Source: Candidatus Hydrogenedentes bacterium CG07_land_8_20_14_0_80_42_17 (GTDB lineage Bacteria; UBA8481). From it: 12,788 bases of DNA. The translations under genes were made by a program, and so were the position numbers. The stretch lies in the NCBI GenBank assembly GCA_002780065.1, contig PEWQ01000015.1:195-12982 (forward strand), in the 5' to 3' direction. The notes beneath the pieces are model-generated. The model saw only the letters and a program-made list of their open reading frames with translations, was not told the DNA's origin and ran no database searches. Positions 1-6,927 of the stretch are shown piece by piece. Position 1 is the stretch's first letter. Each line of letters starts with the position of its first letter.

Positions 1-549
1 CCTAATTTTAATCTTTTCTCTGGTATCAGTAGCATCACTTTCAATTTCACTTTTATCCTTTTCCATTCCGTATCGAATGTAAATAAAGCCCTTGTCATCT
101 CCGTTCTTCATAAATCTTTCAGGCATTTGCGGATAAGTATCCATAACAAGAACTGCAGACCAAAATGCAGTATCTCCCGGAAAAATATTTTTCAATGTCC
201 ATCCGCGAGCAACCGGATTTGAATCGAAAATATGTGTCGTCTCCAGAATAATTCTATCATTCGAAAAAGTTTTTGACATCTCGATAACTCGAAGCCCTGA
301 ATCAGTCTCTGCTAAAAAATATCCGAACGCCGCATTCCCAGAATCCACATTCTCACATATAAAGGAAAAATTTATTGAAATAGTATCTTGAGGCTTCAAA
401 GGTTCACTGCGCTTATTAATCCATGCGTTTCTATTTCCTCGGGCAATAAAGTCTTGATCTTCCATTCGAAATTTCTGAAAAAAATTCGACCATGTAAGAA
501 AAATCTCCAGCAAAAGAAAAAGAAGAAGCCAGAATACTATTCGGCTCAA
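1..549 (-). CDS. Membrane-anchored protein of unknown family, 3' end outside window
   Basis: An open frame of 183 codons reads from position 549 to the window edge without a stop, so the C-terminus is missing. I chose the TTG at 549 because it lies 5 nt after the stop of the upstream gene, has an AGG about 10 nt before it, and puts one hydrophobic segment (about residues 3-18, IVFWLLLFLLLEIFL) at the N-terminus. The first ATG (465) would remove that segment. The rest is soluble and looks beta-rich, with no cysteine-rich or catalytic motif that I recognise; a single-pass anchor with an extracytoplasmic domain is the simplest reading. Gene order suggests co-transcription with the O-antigen-ligase-like gene and hence a cell-surface role, which is inference. 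The coding call rests on the long open frame and natural-looking composition; no family is assigned. Confidence 0.6.
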   Translation of the reverse strand, partial: MSRIVFWLLLFLLLEIFLTWSNFFQKFRMEDQDFIARGNRNAWINKRSEPLKPQDTISINFSFICENVDSGNAAFGYFLAETDSGLRVIEMSKTFSNDRIILETTHIFDSNPVARGWTLKNIFPGDTAFWSAVLVMDTYPQMPERFMKNGDDKGFIYIRYGMEKDKSEIESDATDTREKIKIR

Positions 550-554
550 TTCGA

Positions 555-3038
555 CTAAAGCCTTGCTTTTACCTGCGCAAGCTTTTCTACAATTTGAGGA
601 TTTTTCGAGACATAATACGCTTGAGATAAAAATGTTTCCGCCTCACCGTATCGTCCCTGGCAGGCATAAATCCAGCCGGCAAGCTCCAAACATTTTTCCG
701 GCCTGAAGTTAGCTGAAAAGACTGTCTGCAGATTTGCTAGAATAGTATTGCCGAGAAACTGAGCCGCCTCAACAGGCTGACCGCCAGGTTGCGGCAAAGG
801 AAGCAAGTTTGCTATTTGTTCGGCAAGATCTAATCCAACTCCAAAATTCTTTTCAGTAATTGCCTTCTTCATATTCATCACAACTAACGCCAAGTTATTT
901 GGAGAATTTTTTTCCAATCTCTCCCGTAATTTATTTCGCTCCGCTTCATCATTTCCGATAAGTTCATCCATCAAGAGAGCCGCATTAAAATTATCCGAAT
1001 TGAAATCCAAAGCTTCTTTCAATTCAAACTTCGCGTAATCTTTCTTTCCAACACCGGCGTAAATTCGAGCAAGCTCAGTCAATAAATTATCCCGGTCATA
1101 CCAAAACATATCACCTGAATCGAGCCGTTCTCGTTCGATTGTAAAACAGTAATGCATATGCGCAATTGCCCGCATCGGATAGCCCAACTGAAGCCAATAA
1201 GCAGCGGCGTCTCTTTGATTTCGTGTATTGTGCTCGATCATAGAAGCCCTGTCCCGCTCCCACGCTGAGGCCGTTCTAAAACCCATCTGATCATTTAGAT
1301 ATGCAAGATTTATATGAATCTGAGCATAATTCGGAGCAAAGGACTGCAGGGTTCTATACGCCTCTAAGGCATCGTCCAGCCTATTTGCCATCAAATAAGA
1401 ATATGCAAGTTTATAGTAAACCGAAACCGTTGAATAAGATAATTTCTGAGCTTCTTCAGCTTCCTTGACTGCATACTCAGCAGTTCCTCCACCTGCATCG
1501 GTATATCCCATATTATTTCTCAGATGATGATCAGCCATCCAAAAATCCCATGCTTTTATTGAATAAAAAATAATTATCAGAGATAAAACAGCGGCGGCAT
1601 AAGGGAGGTATTGCGACGGCTGAAAATGTTCAGATAAATTAACTTTAATTTTTTTCTTCTCTTTTGGGTTTTGAACCTTTACTTCTATTTTCGCCTCAAC
1701 GGACTCTTTGAGAAGCACAGGAAGATTCATGAACGCAAGAACAAATCCAACAGTAAACCACATCGTAACTCCATTACCGGTCCACCGAGTTTCAACGTCA
1801 AATGTTCCCTGAATCCATTGCATCCACGGACCTAAAAATGCCGCAAGTATCAGCGGGAAATGATATCCCTTTCTGTGACGCCAAATTTCTTTCGCGCCAG
1901 TCCAGAAATAAGCCACCAAAACCCACCAAAAAGCAGTCAAACCCAGTATGCCGCCGTCATGCAACCATTCGAGATGTTCATTGTGAGGATGATCGGTATT
2001 ATGAGAAACACCCCATCTGTGATACCATACAGCTCGCGTTTCAGGCATGTTCCAATTGAAACTGCCAAGTCCTCTTCCAAATACCGGATAACGTAGTGTT
2101 CCGTCCAAAGCCATTTGGAAAAATACAAGTCGAACCCAATTGGTATAATTCGATTCGAAATCGACGATCGAATACATTTGATTATAAATTTTTTCCGGAA
2201 CCGCCATTAATTTATCTCTCTTAAATACAACTCCGGCCAGAATCGCAATGATAGCAAATATCGCCAAGCCTTTATTCAATTTCAACCACAACTCATTTTT
2301 AATGAACCGAAGATTTTCACGATTCAAAAATAGAATTATGAAATATAGAGGTATACAAATAGCAGTTGCCAGATAAGCGCCTCTCGCTTCAGACTCGACA
2401 ACTTCATAAATATTAACTAGCGCAAGAATAGGCAAAGTTAAAATAAGCAAAGGATTCTTTGTAATGAACCAGTAGCCAATAATCGTAGGGAAAGTTGCTA
2501 CAAGATATCCTGCGAGAAAATTCGGATTGCCGTGTGTGGAGACAAAAACGTATGCTCCCCAATCAGGTATCAATCCCAAATCCACTAAAATATCGTGCCT
2601 CATTATCTGAGTCAAACCATAGCCGACAATAAGGACATTAGTAATAACCAACGCCTTAAGAAAGAGCCCCATTTTTTCAAAGGAGTCCATGAATCTGATG
2701 AGCGCCCATACCTGAACAAAATAGCAAAACATTCTGCCCCAGAGTTCTGTTCCGTAAGCAGTAGAAGTGCCTGCAATGGTCGGAATCAGCCAATAAAGCA
2801 GAGCTCCAACAGTCGCAGTGACGATGCCATGGCGCGGAAGATTCCATCTGCCGTATTTGGCAAGATCCCCGCAAATCCATAATGCAAACACTATCAGAGA
2901 AAGTAAAGGCGCTGAAAGATCCTTCAGCAAAACAATGTTCTGGGTATATGTCGTGAATATGAGATTCACAAAAACATATTGAACAACCAAAAGCCAAATA
3001 ATAATCCGCTCATAAGTATCTATCAAAATTTGAATCAT
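555..3038 (-). CDS. O-antigen ligase/polymerase-like membrane protein with C-terminal TPR region
   Basis: About 827 residues. The N-terminal half has some ten or more hydrophobic segments. It carries the family's conserved pieces: an Arg in SEARGAYLAT (about residue 219), GRGLGSF (about 321-327) and HPHNEHLEWLHDGGILGL (about 350-367), typical of the Wzy_C/O-antigen ligase superfamily, whose members join lipid-linked glycans or polymerise them on the outer face of the inner membrane. After a basic linker (KEKKKIKVN) and one more membrane segment (about 480-495), residues about 520-827 look like TPR helices (for example VYYKLAYSYLMANRLDDALEAY), probably periplasmic. The frame stays open upstream to a GTG at 3137 and an ATG at 3071. 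I prefer the ATG at 3038 because an extended -10 box lies just upstream of it and the longer versions would run into the divergent nfo gene. Substrate is unknown; ligase and polymerase cannot be told apart here. Confidence 0.85.
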   Translation of the reverse strand: MIQILIDTYERIIIWLLVVQYVFVNLIFTTYTQNIVLLKDLSAPLLSLIVFALWICGDLAKYGRWNLPRHGIVTATVGALLYWLIPTIAGTSTAYGTELWGRMFCYFVQVWALIRFMDSFEKMGLFLKALVITNVLIVGYGLTQIMRHDILVDLGLIPDWGAYVFVSTHGNPNFLAGYLVATFPTIIGYWFITKNPLLILTLPILALVNIYEVVESEARGAYLATAICIPLYFIILFLNRENLRFIKNELWLKLNKGLAIFAIIAILAGVVFKRDKLMAVPEKIYNQMYSIVDFESNYTNWVRLVFFQMALDGTLRYPVFGRGLGSFNWNMPETRAVWYHRWGVSHNTDHPHNEHLEWLHDGGILGLTAFWWVLVAYFWTGAKEIWRHRKGYHFPLILAAFLGPWMQWIQGTFDVETRWTGNGVTMWFTVGFVLAFMNLPVLLKESVEAKIEVKVQNPKEKKKIKVNLSEHFQPSQYLPYAAAVLSLIIIFYSIKAWDFWMADHHLRNNMGYTDAGGGTAEYAVKEAEEAQKLSYSTVSVYYKLAYSYLMANRLDDALEAYRTLQSFAPNYAQIHINLAYLNDQMGFRTASAWERDRASMIEHNTRNQRDAAAYWLQLGYPMRAIAHMHYCFTIERERLDSGDMFWYDRDNLLTELARIYAGVGKKDYAKFELKEALDFNSDNFNAALLMDELIGNDEAERNKLRERLEKNSPNNLALVVMNMKKAITEKNFGVGLDLAEQIANLLPLPQPGGQPVEAAQFLGNTILANLQTVFSANFRPEKCLELAGWIYACQGRYGEAETFLSQAYYVSKNPQIVEKLAQVKARL

Positions 3039-3048
3039 AGAGTTGCAG

Positions 3049-3057
3049 ATTATATCA
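3049..3057 (-). promoter_or_regulatory. Extended -10 promoter for the O-antigen-ligase-like gene
   Basis: Reading the minus strand, TGATATAAT (TG, one base, TATAAT) ends 10 nt before the ATG at 3038. A start site about 7 nt past the -10 box would leave a leader of only a few nucleotides, and there is no Shine-Dalgarno sequence there. A -35 element is weak (TTGCAT at a short 15-nt spacing), as tolerated with an extended -10. It also argues against the upstream start codons at 3071 and 3137. Confidence 0.5.
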
Positions 3058-3092
3058 ACAATCTTTTTCATGCAACGAAAAATGAAAGCCGA

Positions 3093-3098
3093 TATAAT
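3093..3098 (+). promoter_or_regulatory. -10 box of nfo, predicted leaderless
   Basis: A perfect TATAAT lies 6 nt before the ATG at 3105, so transcription would start at or next to the A of the start codon. No Shine-Dalgarno sequence precedes this ATG, which fits a leaderless message. No good -35 hexamer is visible at 16-18 nt. Confidence 0.45.
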
Positions 3099-3104
3099 TC
3101 TGTC

Positions 3105-3953
3105 ATGAAGAAAAAAGATCTTCTCATAGGTTGTCACTTATCTATCTCTGGCGGAATATCGCGTTCAGTCGAACGGGCAAAGGAGATAGGATGCACCGCG
3201 TTCCAGATATTTACAAGCAATCCTAGAGGATGGAGCAAGAATGAACTGTCGCAGGAAGAAATTACGAGGTTCAGAGAGGGCATAAAAGAGACAGGAATTT
3301 TTCCGATTGCGCACATGCCGTATCTGCCGAACCTAGCCGCGCCCGACAAAGAAATTTACAAAAAATCTGTCGAGCAGTTAATTATTGAGCTCGAACGGTG
3401 CGAGTCGCTTGGAATAACGTATATTGTCACTCATCTCGGTTCGCATCTTGGAACAGGTGAAGAGGAAGGCAGAAAGAGAATAGTAGACGCAATTCGAATA
3501 GCAATCTCCAAAGCAAATTCATCAACAATGATTCTTTTAGAGAACACAGCCGGCACAAGAAATTCGCTCGGCTCGGCGCCAAATGATCTTGCAAGAATAA
3601 TATCGGAGTTGAATGGCGACAAGAAAATCGGAGTATGCATCGACACGGCTCACGCATTCGCCGCGGGTTATGATTGGCGCGAACCTGAAAATAAATTCTA
3701 TTCGGAAATTAATGAAGTCAAACTCAAGTCCAGAATTAAAGTTCTTCACTTCAACGACTCGAAAGTCGATCTCAACGGAAAAGCTGATCGGCACGAGCAC
3801 ATCGGGCTCGGCAAAATCGGACTAAGCGGACTTGCACTGATTCTTAAAAATTCGTTGTTTCAAAATATTCCTATAATACTTGAAACTCCGGTTGATGATC
3901 GACGCGACGATAAATCAAATCTCGATGCCGCAAAAAAACTAGTAAATGAATAA
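3105..3953 (+). CDS. nfo: Endonuclease IV (deoxyribonuclease IV), AP endonuclease
   Basis: 282 residues, the usual length of the family. It cleaves the backbone 5' to abasic sites in base-excision repair, in the cytoplasm. All nine ligands of the trinuclear zinc site can be placed by their motifs: H70 (IAHMPYL), H110 (VTHLGSH), E146 (LLENTAG), D180 and H183 (CIDTAHAF), H215 (LHFNDSK), D228 and H230 (ADRHEH), and E260 (ILETP). The spacing is nearly that of E. coli Nfo. The frame is open for another 42 codons upstream, but family proteins begin just before the GCHLSISGG strand, so the ATG at 3105 is chosen; the upstream part lies in the divergent promoter region. Its stop overlaps the start of the MFS gene by 8 bp, so the two are probably co-transcribed. 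Confidence 0.95.
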   Translation: MKKKDLLIGCHLSISGGISRSVERAKEIGCTAFQIFTSNPRGWSKNELSQEEITRFREGIKETGIFPIAHMPYLPNLAAPDKEIYKKSVEQLIIELERCESLGITYIVTHLGSHLGTGEEEGRKRIVDAIRIAISKANSSTMILLENTAGTRNSLGSAPNDLARIISELNGDKKIGVCIDTAHAFAAGYDWREPENKFYSEINEVKLKSRIKVLHFNDSKVDLNGKADRHEHIGLGKIGLSGLALILKNSLFQNIPIILETPVDDRRDDKSNLDAAKKLVNE

Positions 3954-5160
3954 TCAAAAAAGAATTCTCGATTTTTTTGCGCTTACACCAATTATGTTCG
4001 GGCTCCTCGCAATGGTAATATTCATCGGGCTTGGCGAGAAGATGGCGGAGCGATTTCTTCCGATCTATCTAATAGCTCTAGGTGGAGGAAGCATAATCAT
4101 CGGCCTTCTGAATGGATTAGACAACCTTCTCTCAGCGCTCTATTCGCTTCTTGGAGGTTTTCTATCGGACCGAATCGGAGCGAAACGTTCTCTGCTGATA
4201 TTCAATCTACTCTCACTGGCTGGATTTTTAATCGTAGCTCTGATCCCGTCATGGATCGCAGTAATCGCAGGGGCTATACTTTTTCTGTCTTGGACTGCAA
4301 TTTCGCTTCCCGCAACCATGAGCCTTATTGCGTCTTCTTTTCCGAAAGAAAAGCGAACGATGGCGACAACTATGCACTCGATGGTAAGAAGAATTCCGAT
4401 GGCGCTCGGTCCTGTCATTGGGGGCATTCTCATCGGCCATTTCGGAGAACGCGGAGGAGTAAGACTTGCATTCGGCATTTCGGCGCTGTTAGCTGTAGCG
4501 GCGATTGCTATTCAGCAAAGGCTCATTAAAGAAACTCACTCTGATTCAAAAAAGAAATCCATCTCTCCTTTAAAAGTGTGGAGTTCGATGCGCAAAGAAC
4601 TTAAAATTCTTCTTGCCTCTGATATTCTCGTTAGGTTCTGCGAACAAATTCCTTATGCGTTTGTAGTAGTCTGGGCGATGAAGAGTATCGCAGAGCCGAT
4701 AACTGCTCTTCAATTCGGGCTCTTGACGGCAATCGAGATGGTCACTGCGATGCTTATCTACATTCCTATAGGTTATCTTGCGGACAAAGGGAAGAAGAAG
4801 CCATTCGTCGTTATAACTTTTTTCAACTTCACGCTTTTTCCACTGATACTATTATACAGTTTAAGTCTTGAATGTTTGGTTGTAGCTTTCATCGTAAGAG
4901 GACTTAAAGAATTCGGAGAGCCCACGCGCAAAAGTTTGATTCTAGATTTCTCCAGAAAAGAATACAGTGCTTCTACTTTCGGACTTTATTATTTGATACG
5001 AGATGTAATAGTTTCGATCGCGGCATTTGGCGGCGCATTTTTATGGGAGATAAGTCCCAGCGTAAATTTTGTCACTGCGATATTTTTTGGTCTCGCAGGA
5101 ACACTGCTATATCTTCTCAAAGGTAGTGACTCATTCCGAAAAGCAACAGAAAATAATTAG
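3946..5160 (+). CDS. Major facilitator superfamily transporter
   Basis: 404 residues with about twelve hydrophobic segments arranged as two six-helix halves joined by a charged loop near residues 195-218 (HSDSKKKSISPLKVW). Conserved MFS motif A is clear after helix 2 (GGFLSDRIGAKRS, about 70-82), and its degenerate counterpart is in the second half (GYLADKGKKKPF, about 276-287). These loops gate conformational change in proton- or ion-coupled transporters of the inner membrane. A charged GEKMAERFLP stretch follows the first helix. Nothing in the sequence fixes the substrate; efflux of small molecules is one option. The start codon overlaps the end of nfo by 8 bp with only a poor ribosome site, so translational coupling is likely. 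There is no evident functional tie to DNA repair. Confidence 0.85.
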   Translation: MNNQKRILDFFALTPIMFGLLAMVIFIGLGEKMAERFLPIYLIALGGGSIIIGLLNGLDNLLSALYSLLGGFLSDRIGAKRSLLIFNLLSLAGFLIVALIPSWIAVIAGAILFLSWTAISLPATMSLIASSFPKEKRTMATTMHSMVRRIPMALGPVIGGILIGHFGERGGVRLAFGISALLAVAAIAIQQRLIKETHSDSKKKSISPLKVWSSMRKELKILLASDILVRFCEQIPYAFVVVWAMKSIAEPITALQFGLLTAIEMVTAMLIYIPIGYLADKGKKKPFVVITFFNFTLFPLILLYSLSLECLVVAFIVRGLKEFGEPTRKSLILDFSRKEYSASTFGLYYLIRDVIVSIAAFGGAFLWEISPSVNFVTAIFFGLAGTLLYLLKGSDSFRKATENN

Positions 5161-5174
5161 TGATAACGAATTAT
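5153..5174. terminator. Weak AT-rich hairpin between convergent genes
   Basis: ATAATT and AATTAT arms (6 bp), with GT/AC pairing inside and a 4-nt loop, lie between the stop of the MFS gene and the stop of hicA. Read on the minus strand the hairpin runs into a short U-rich stretch (ATTTTC). It is the only structure in the 24-bp convergent gap and could serve hicA, but the stem is AT-rich and weak. Confidence 0.25.
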
Positions 5175-5184
5175 CTACTTCAAA

Positions 5185-5391
5185 TCATAGCTCGTTTTCA
5201 TCAATTTCAGCAATCTTCATAAGATATCTCAGTAAACCAATTTTTAACGGACTATTTCCATGTATCGGGACAGATATTCGAGCGGAGTTTCCCACTTTAG
5301 CAAAAATATAATGACTCCCCTTTGTTCTTATCAATTCCCAGCCTTTTTTCTCAAGTGTCTTTGCAAATTTCTTTCCTGAAACAGATTTCAC
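5185..5391 (-). CDS. hicA: HicA-family mRNA interferase toxin
   Basis: 68 residues, normal for HicA, a small double-stranded-RNA-binding-fold ribonuclease that cleaves mRNA when freed from HicB. The diagnostic core is present: GSHYIF with the catalytic His at about residue 27, followed by [25 protein letters not shown], where the basic-hydrophobic helix is typical of the family. It starts with GTG at 5391, overlapping the hicB stop in a GTGA junction, so the toxin is translated behind the antitoxin. The gene order is antitoxin first, the reverse of the E. coli locus but common elsewhere. Nothing suggests that it is broken. Confidence 0.9.
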   Translation of the reverse strand: MKSVSGKKFAKTLEKKGWELIRTKGSHYIFAKVGNSARISVPIHGNSPLKIGLLRYLMKIAEIDENEL

Positions 5392-5591
5392 ACAGCTATT
5401 TCCATGACTTTGTCTTTTTCTGTCACCTTAACTTCCTTTATATCTACTGATAAACAGCCCTCAACAGCCTCGTAGATATTTTTTAAGAGTTCTTCAAATG
5501 TCTCTCCCTGTGTAGCACAACCCTGAATAGAAGGAACTTCAGCCCAATAACCTCCTTCTTCCGCTTCATGAACAATTACTTTCAGCTTCAT
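5388..5591 (-). CDS. hicB: HicB-family antitoxin, short form
   Basis: 67 residues carrying only the partial RNase-H-like HicB domain: [30 protein letters not shown] and then a helix ([16 protein letters not shown]). This domain binds HicA and blocks its active site. I chose the ATG at 5591 rather than 5606 because GAGGTGA lies 4 nt before it. Many HicB proteins have a C-terminal ribbon-helix-helix or HTH domain for autoregulation; here the chain ends soon after the core ([13 protein letters not shown]), so that domain is missing and operon control must work differently. It is transcribed from an extended -10 promoter just upstream and coupled to hicA by a GTGA overlap. Confidence 0.9.
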   Translation of the reverse strand: MKLKVIVHEAEEGGYWAEVPSIQGCATQGETFEELLKNIYEAVEGCLSVDIKEVKVTEKDKVMEIAV

Positions 5592-5595
5592 AAAA

Positions 5596-5602
5596 TCACC
5601 TC
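5596..5602 (-). promoter_or_regulatory. Ribosome binding site deciding the hicB start
   Basis: GAGGTGA on the minus strand, 4 nt before the ATG at 5591. It overlaps the coding frame of the alternative upstream ATG (5606), which has no such site, so the shorter HicB is preferred. Confidence 0.75.
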
Positions 5603-5635
5603 GCATTTTTTATAAGCACATTAATAATAAGAAAA

Positions 5636-5644
5636 ATTATAGCA
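5636..5644 (-). promoter_or_regulatory. Extended -10 promoter of hicBA
   Basis: TGCTATAAT on the minus strand is a consensus extended -10 element (TG, one base, TATAAT). It lies about 45 nt upstream of the hicB ATG, giving a leader of roughly 38 nt that contains the ribosome site. The -35 region is AT-rich without a clear hexamer. No obvious operator palindrome overlaps it. Confidence 0.55.
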
Positions 5645-5744
5645 CAATCATTTAAGAAATATATGCACTAAACAATTATCGTTTAAAAACATACCTTACT
5701 TTCCTCAGTGATGAAATTTTCGGAAACTTCAGAAAATAAATCGA

Positions 5745-5771
5745 TCGACAAAGATTTTAAATTATGATAAT
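5745..5771 (+). promoter_or_regulatory. Probable promoter of tRNA-Val
   Basis: TCGACA (5745-5750) and GATAAT (5766-5771) are separated by 15 nt, with the -10 box ending 13 nt before the mature tRNA 5' end. The short spacer is the weak point. An overlapping TATGAT (5763-5768) is an alternative -10. Confidence 0.4.
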
Positions 5772-5784
5772 TTCTTCGTCACTA

Positions 5785-5858
5785 GGGCGGTTAGCTCAGT
5801 TGGCTAGAGTATTTCCTTGACATGGAAGGGGTCACTGGTTCGAGTCCAGTACCGCCCA
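5785..5858 (+). tRNA. tRNA-Val (anticodon GAC)
   Basis: A complete cloverleaf can be drawn by eye. The acceptor stem GGGCGGT pairs with ACCGCCC. The D arm is GCTC/GAGT with an AGTTGGCTA loop. The anticodon stem TTTCC/GGAAG encloses TTGACAT, giving anticodon GAC, which reads GUC and GUU valine codons. The T arm is ACTGG/CCAGT with loop TTCGAGT. The discriminator is A (5858), and the next bases are GG, so CCA is not encoded and must be added by the nucleotidyltransferase. It stands alone between hicBA and the repeat region; a short T-run follows at 5861-5866. Confidence 0.95.
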
Positions 5859-5956
5859 GGTTTTTTGTAATTAAGAGTTGAGTCAATAATTTTCTGTCTG
5901 GAGTATCCCGAAAAAATAAAGCTCTTTTCTTTTATCCCCTCATCCCTCCACCTCTC

Positions 5957-6027
5957 CCAAAGAACGTGTGAAACAATTGAAAAATGAAAATTGGAAAAAT
6001 AAAATTTTCAATTTGCACTTTCCAATT
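5957..6027 (+). repeat. Dispersed repeat, copy A (direct repeat of 12661-12731)
   Basis: This 71-bp block, starting CCAAAGAACGTGTGAAA and ending TTTGCACTTTCCAATT, recurs at 12661-12731 in the same orientation with 68 of 71 identical bases (differences at block positions 18, 24 and 31). It contains an internal inverted repeat around AAAATAAAATTTT. In this copy one arm position is mismatched, so the hairpin is imperfect. Similarity may continue a little upstream (TCCACCT against TCCAGCCT) with a gap. It has no coding potential. Confidence 0.85.
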
Positions 6028-6050
6028 TGCAATTTCAAATATAGCGGGAG

Positions 6051-6073
6051 ATGCCTTGGCGGCATGCACGCCA
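6051..6073. terminator. GC-rich hairpin pair after yedF, possible terminator
   Basis: Two mutually exclusive short hairpins overlap: ATGCC/GGCAT (6051-6065) and TGGCG/CGCCA (6057-6073). They lie 10-33 nt past the yedF stop as read on the minus strand, in an otherwise AT-rich spacer. There is no U-tract after them on the minus strand, so this is not a canonical intrinsic terminator; it could stabilise the 3' end or belong to the adjacent repeat. Confidence 0.25.
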
Positions 6074-6083
6074 TGAAAATCAA

Positions 6084-6677
6084 TTAAGGTAAACTAACAA
6101 TATCCGCCGTCAAAAGAATCTCCGCGATTTCGTACATGTTCGAGACCCTGCCGACAGCAACTTTTTCTTTCAATCCAAAATAATCAAGACACGTTCCGCA
6201 TAAAATAATATCCGTACCGCTATCAGTCAGCTTTTTTAAATTCTCGATTGCCTGAGGCTCTTCCGTTGCGAGTCTCACACCGGACTGCATCAAAATAATT
6301 ACACCTGGTTTCTTCTCAAGTTCAGTGAGAGTGTAAATAAACGCGAGCAACAATTTTGAACCGAGCTCATCACTGCCTCTGCCGATACGATCCGATGCAA
6401 TGAGCAATGCTTTCTTTTTCGAAAATTCTTCTTTCGCTGAATCAGTCTTTGTTTCAATAAAACTAGTTTTTTTCATCTTGATTCTGTATGCTCCGGAATC
6501 AACAACAATCGACTCGACAGCATACCCTGAATTATCCGCAAACTTCTTCAAATTTTCTTTCGAAGCATCATCGCTGACAAGAATCTCAAACTCACTGATT
6601 CCTTCATCAACAGCCTTCTTTGCTCTAACAATAGGTTGAGGGCAAGAAAGCCCTCTCGCATCAATTACAACACTCAT
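6084..6677 (-). CDS. yedF: YedF-type sulfurtransferase-like selenium metabolism protein
   Basis: 197 residues. The N-terminal TusA/SirA-like domain has DARGLSCPQPIVRAKKAV with the CPxP cysteine at residue 12, which in TusA carries persulfide. A linker with charged residues (about 70-88) leads to a DsrE/DsrF-like domain ending in a CGTCLDYFGL motif (Cys 160 and 163). This two-domain arrangement is the form found with orphan selD genes, where it is presumed to handle sulfur or selenium for the labile selenium cofactor of molybdenum hydroxylases; the exact reaction is not established. The frame runs upstream to 6776, but AAGGAG lies 9 nt before the ATG at 6677 and the TusA fold begins at MSVVIDARG, so this start is chosen. 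It is the last gene of the operon and overlaps DUF3343 by 17 bp. Confidence 0.93.
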   Translation of the reverse strand: MSVVIDARGLSCPQPIVRAKKAVDEGISEFEILVSDDASKENLKKFADNSGYAVESIVVDSGAYRIKMKKTSFIETKTDSAKEEFSKKKALLIASDRIGRGSDELGSKLLLAFIYTLTELEKKPGVIILMQSGVRLATEEPQAIENLKKLTDSGTDIILCGTCLDYFGLKEKVAVGRVSNMYEIAEILLTADIVSLP

Positions 6678-6927
6678 AAATTTTTGCTCCTTTATCAAAA
6701 AATACTCGATAGATTTTTTCGAATCTAAAATCCTTCGTCTTTGCAAATTCGTAAATACTCTCATTCTCCGATTCATGAATCAGAATCGCAAACCCGCACT
6801 CGCTTGCAACAGCTCTTGGAGTCGGCACTATCTCGTGTTTATACCCTGCGTTGTGAGAATCGCGCGCAAACTTTAGCGCGTCATGACTCGATCGAAAAGT
6901 AAAAAGCAATTCAGTTGGGCAGCTCAC
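6661..6927 (-). CDS. DUF3343 small protein, putative selenium/sulfur carrier
   Basis: 88 residues matching the DUF3343 (Se/S carrier-like) family: an N-terminal strand (LLFTFRSSHDALKFA), the central conserved VPTPRAVASECGFAI with the SxCG cysteine near residue 44, and a C-terminal tail ending in a Cys-Cys pair (YECCN). The family accompanies yedF and orphan selD and has been proposed, without proof, to carry reduced selenium or sulfur. It starts with GTG at 6927, sharing GTGA with the selD stop, and its end overlaps the start of yedF by 17 bp, so synthesis of SelD, carrier and YedF is tightly coupled. The function is inferred from context and the conserved cysteine. Confidence 0.88.
   Translation of the reverse strand: MSCPTELLFTFRSSHDALKFARDSHNAGYKHEIVPTPRAVASECGFAILIHESENESIYEFAKTKDFRFEKIYRVFFDKGAKIYECCN
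6687..6692 (-). promoter_or_regulatory. Ribosome binding site deciding the yedF start
   Basis: AAGGAG on the minus strand, 9 nt before the ATG at 6677. It lies within the coding sequence of the upstream DUF3343 gene and supports the 197-residue YedF over the longer frame. Confidence 0.7.

Larger units (their letters stand above)
5859..6083. other. Intergenic region between tRNA-Val and the selenium operon
   Basis: 225 bp with no coding signal. The first 95 bp hold only a T-run after the tRNA and a pyrimidine-rich stretch (about 5925-5958, CCCTCATCCCTCCACC). Then come the dispersed repeat (5957-6027) and a GC-rich hairpin (6051-6073). The AT-rich repeat is sharply different in base composition from the GC-rich hairpin that follows it. 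Confidence 0.7.

Noticed and set aside
2979-3104. N-terminal extension of endonuclease IV by 42 residues
   Set aside because: Family members start at the GCHLSISGG strand; the extension has no family match, lies across the divergent promoters and would overlap the neighbouring gene.
5785-5858. tRNA-Val as an integration site for a mobile island
   Set aside because: I found no second copy of the tRNA 3' end in the window and no integrase gene; the neighbouring direct repeat is unrelated to the tRNA sequence.
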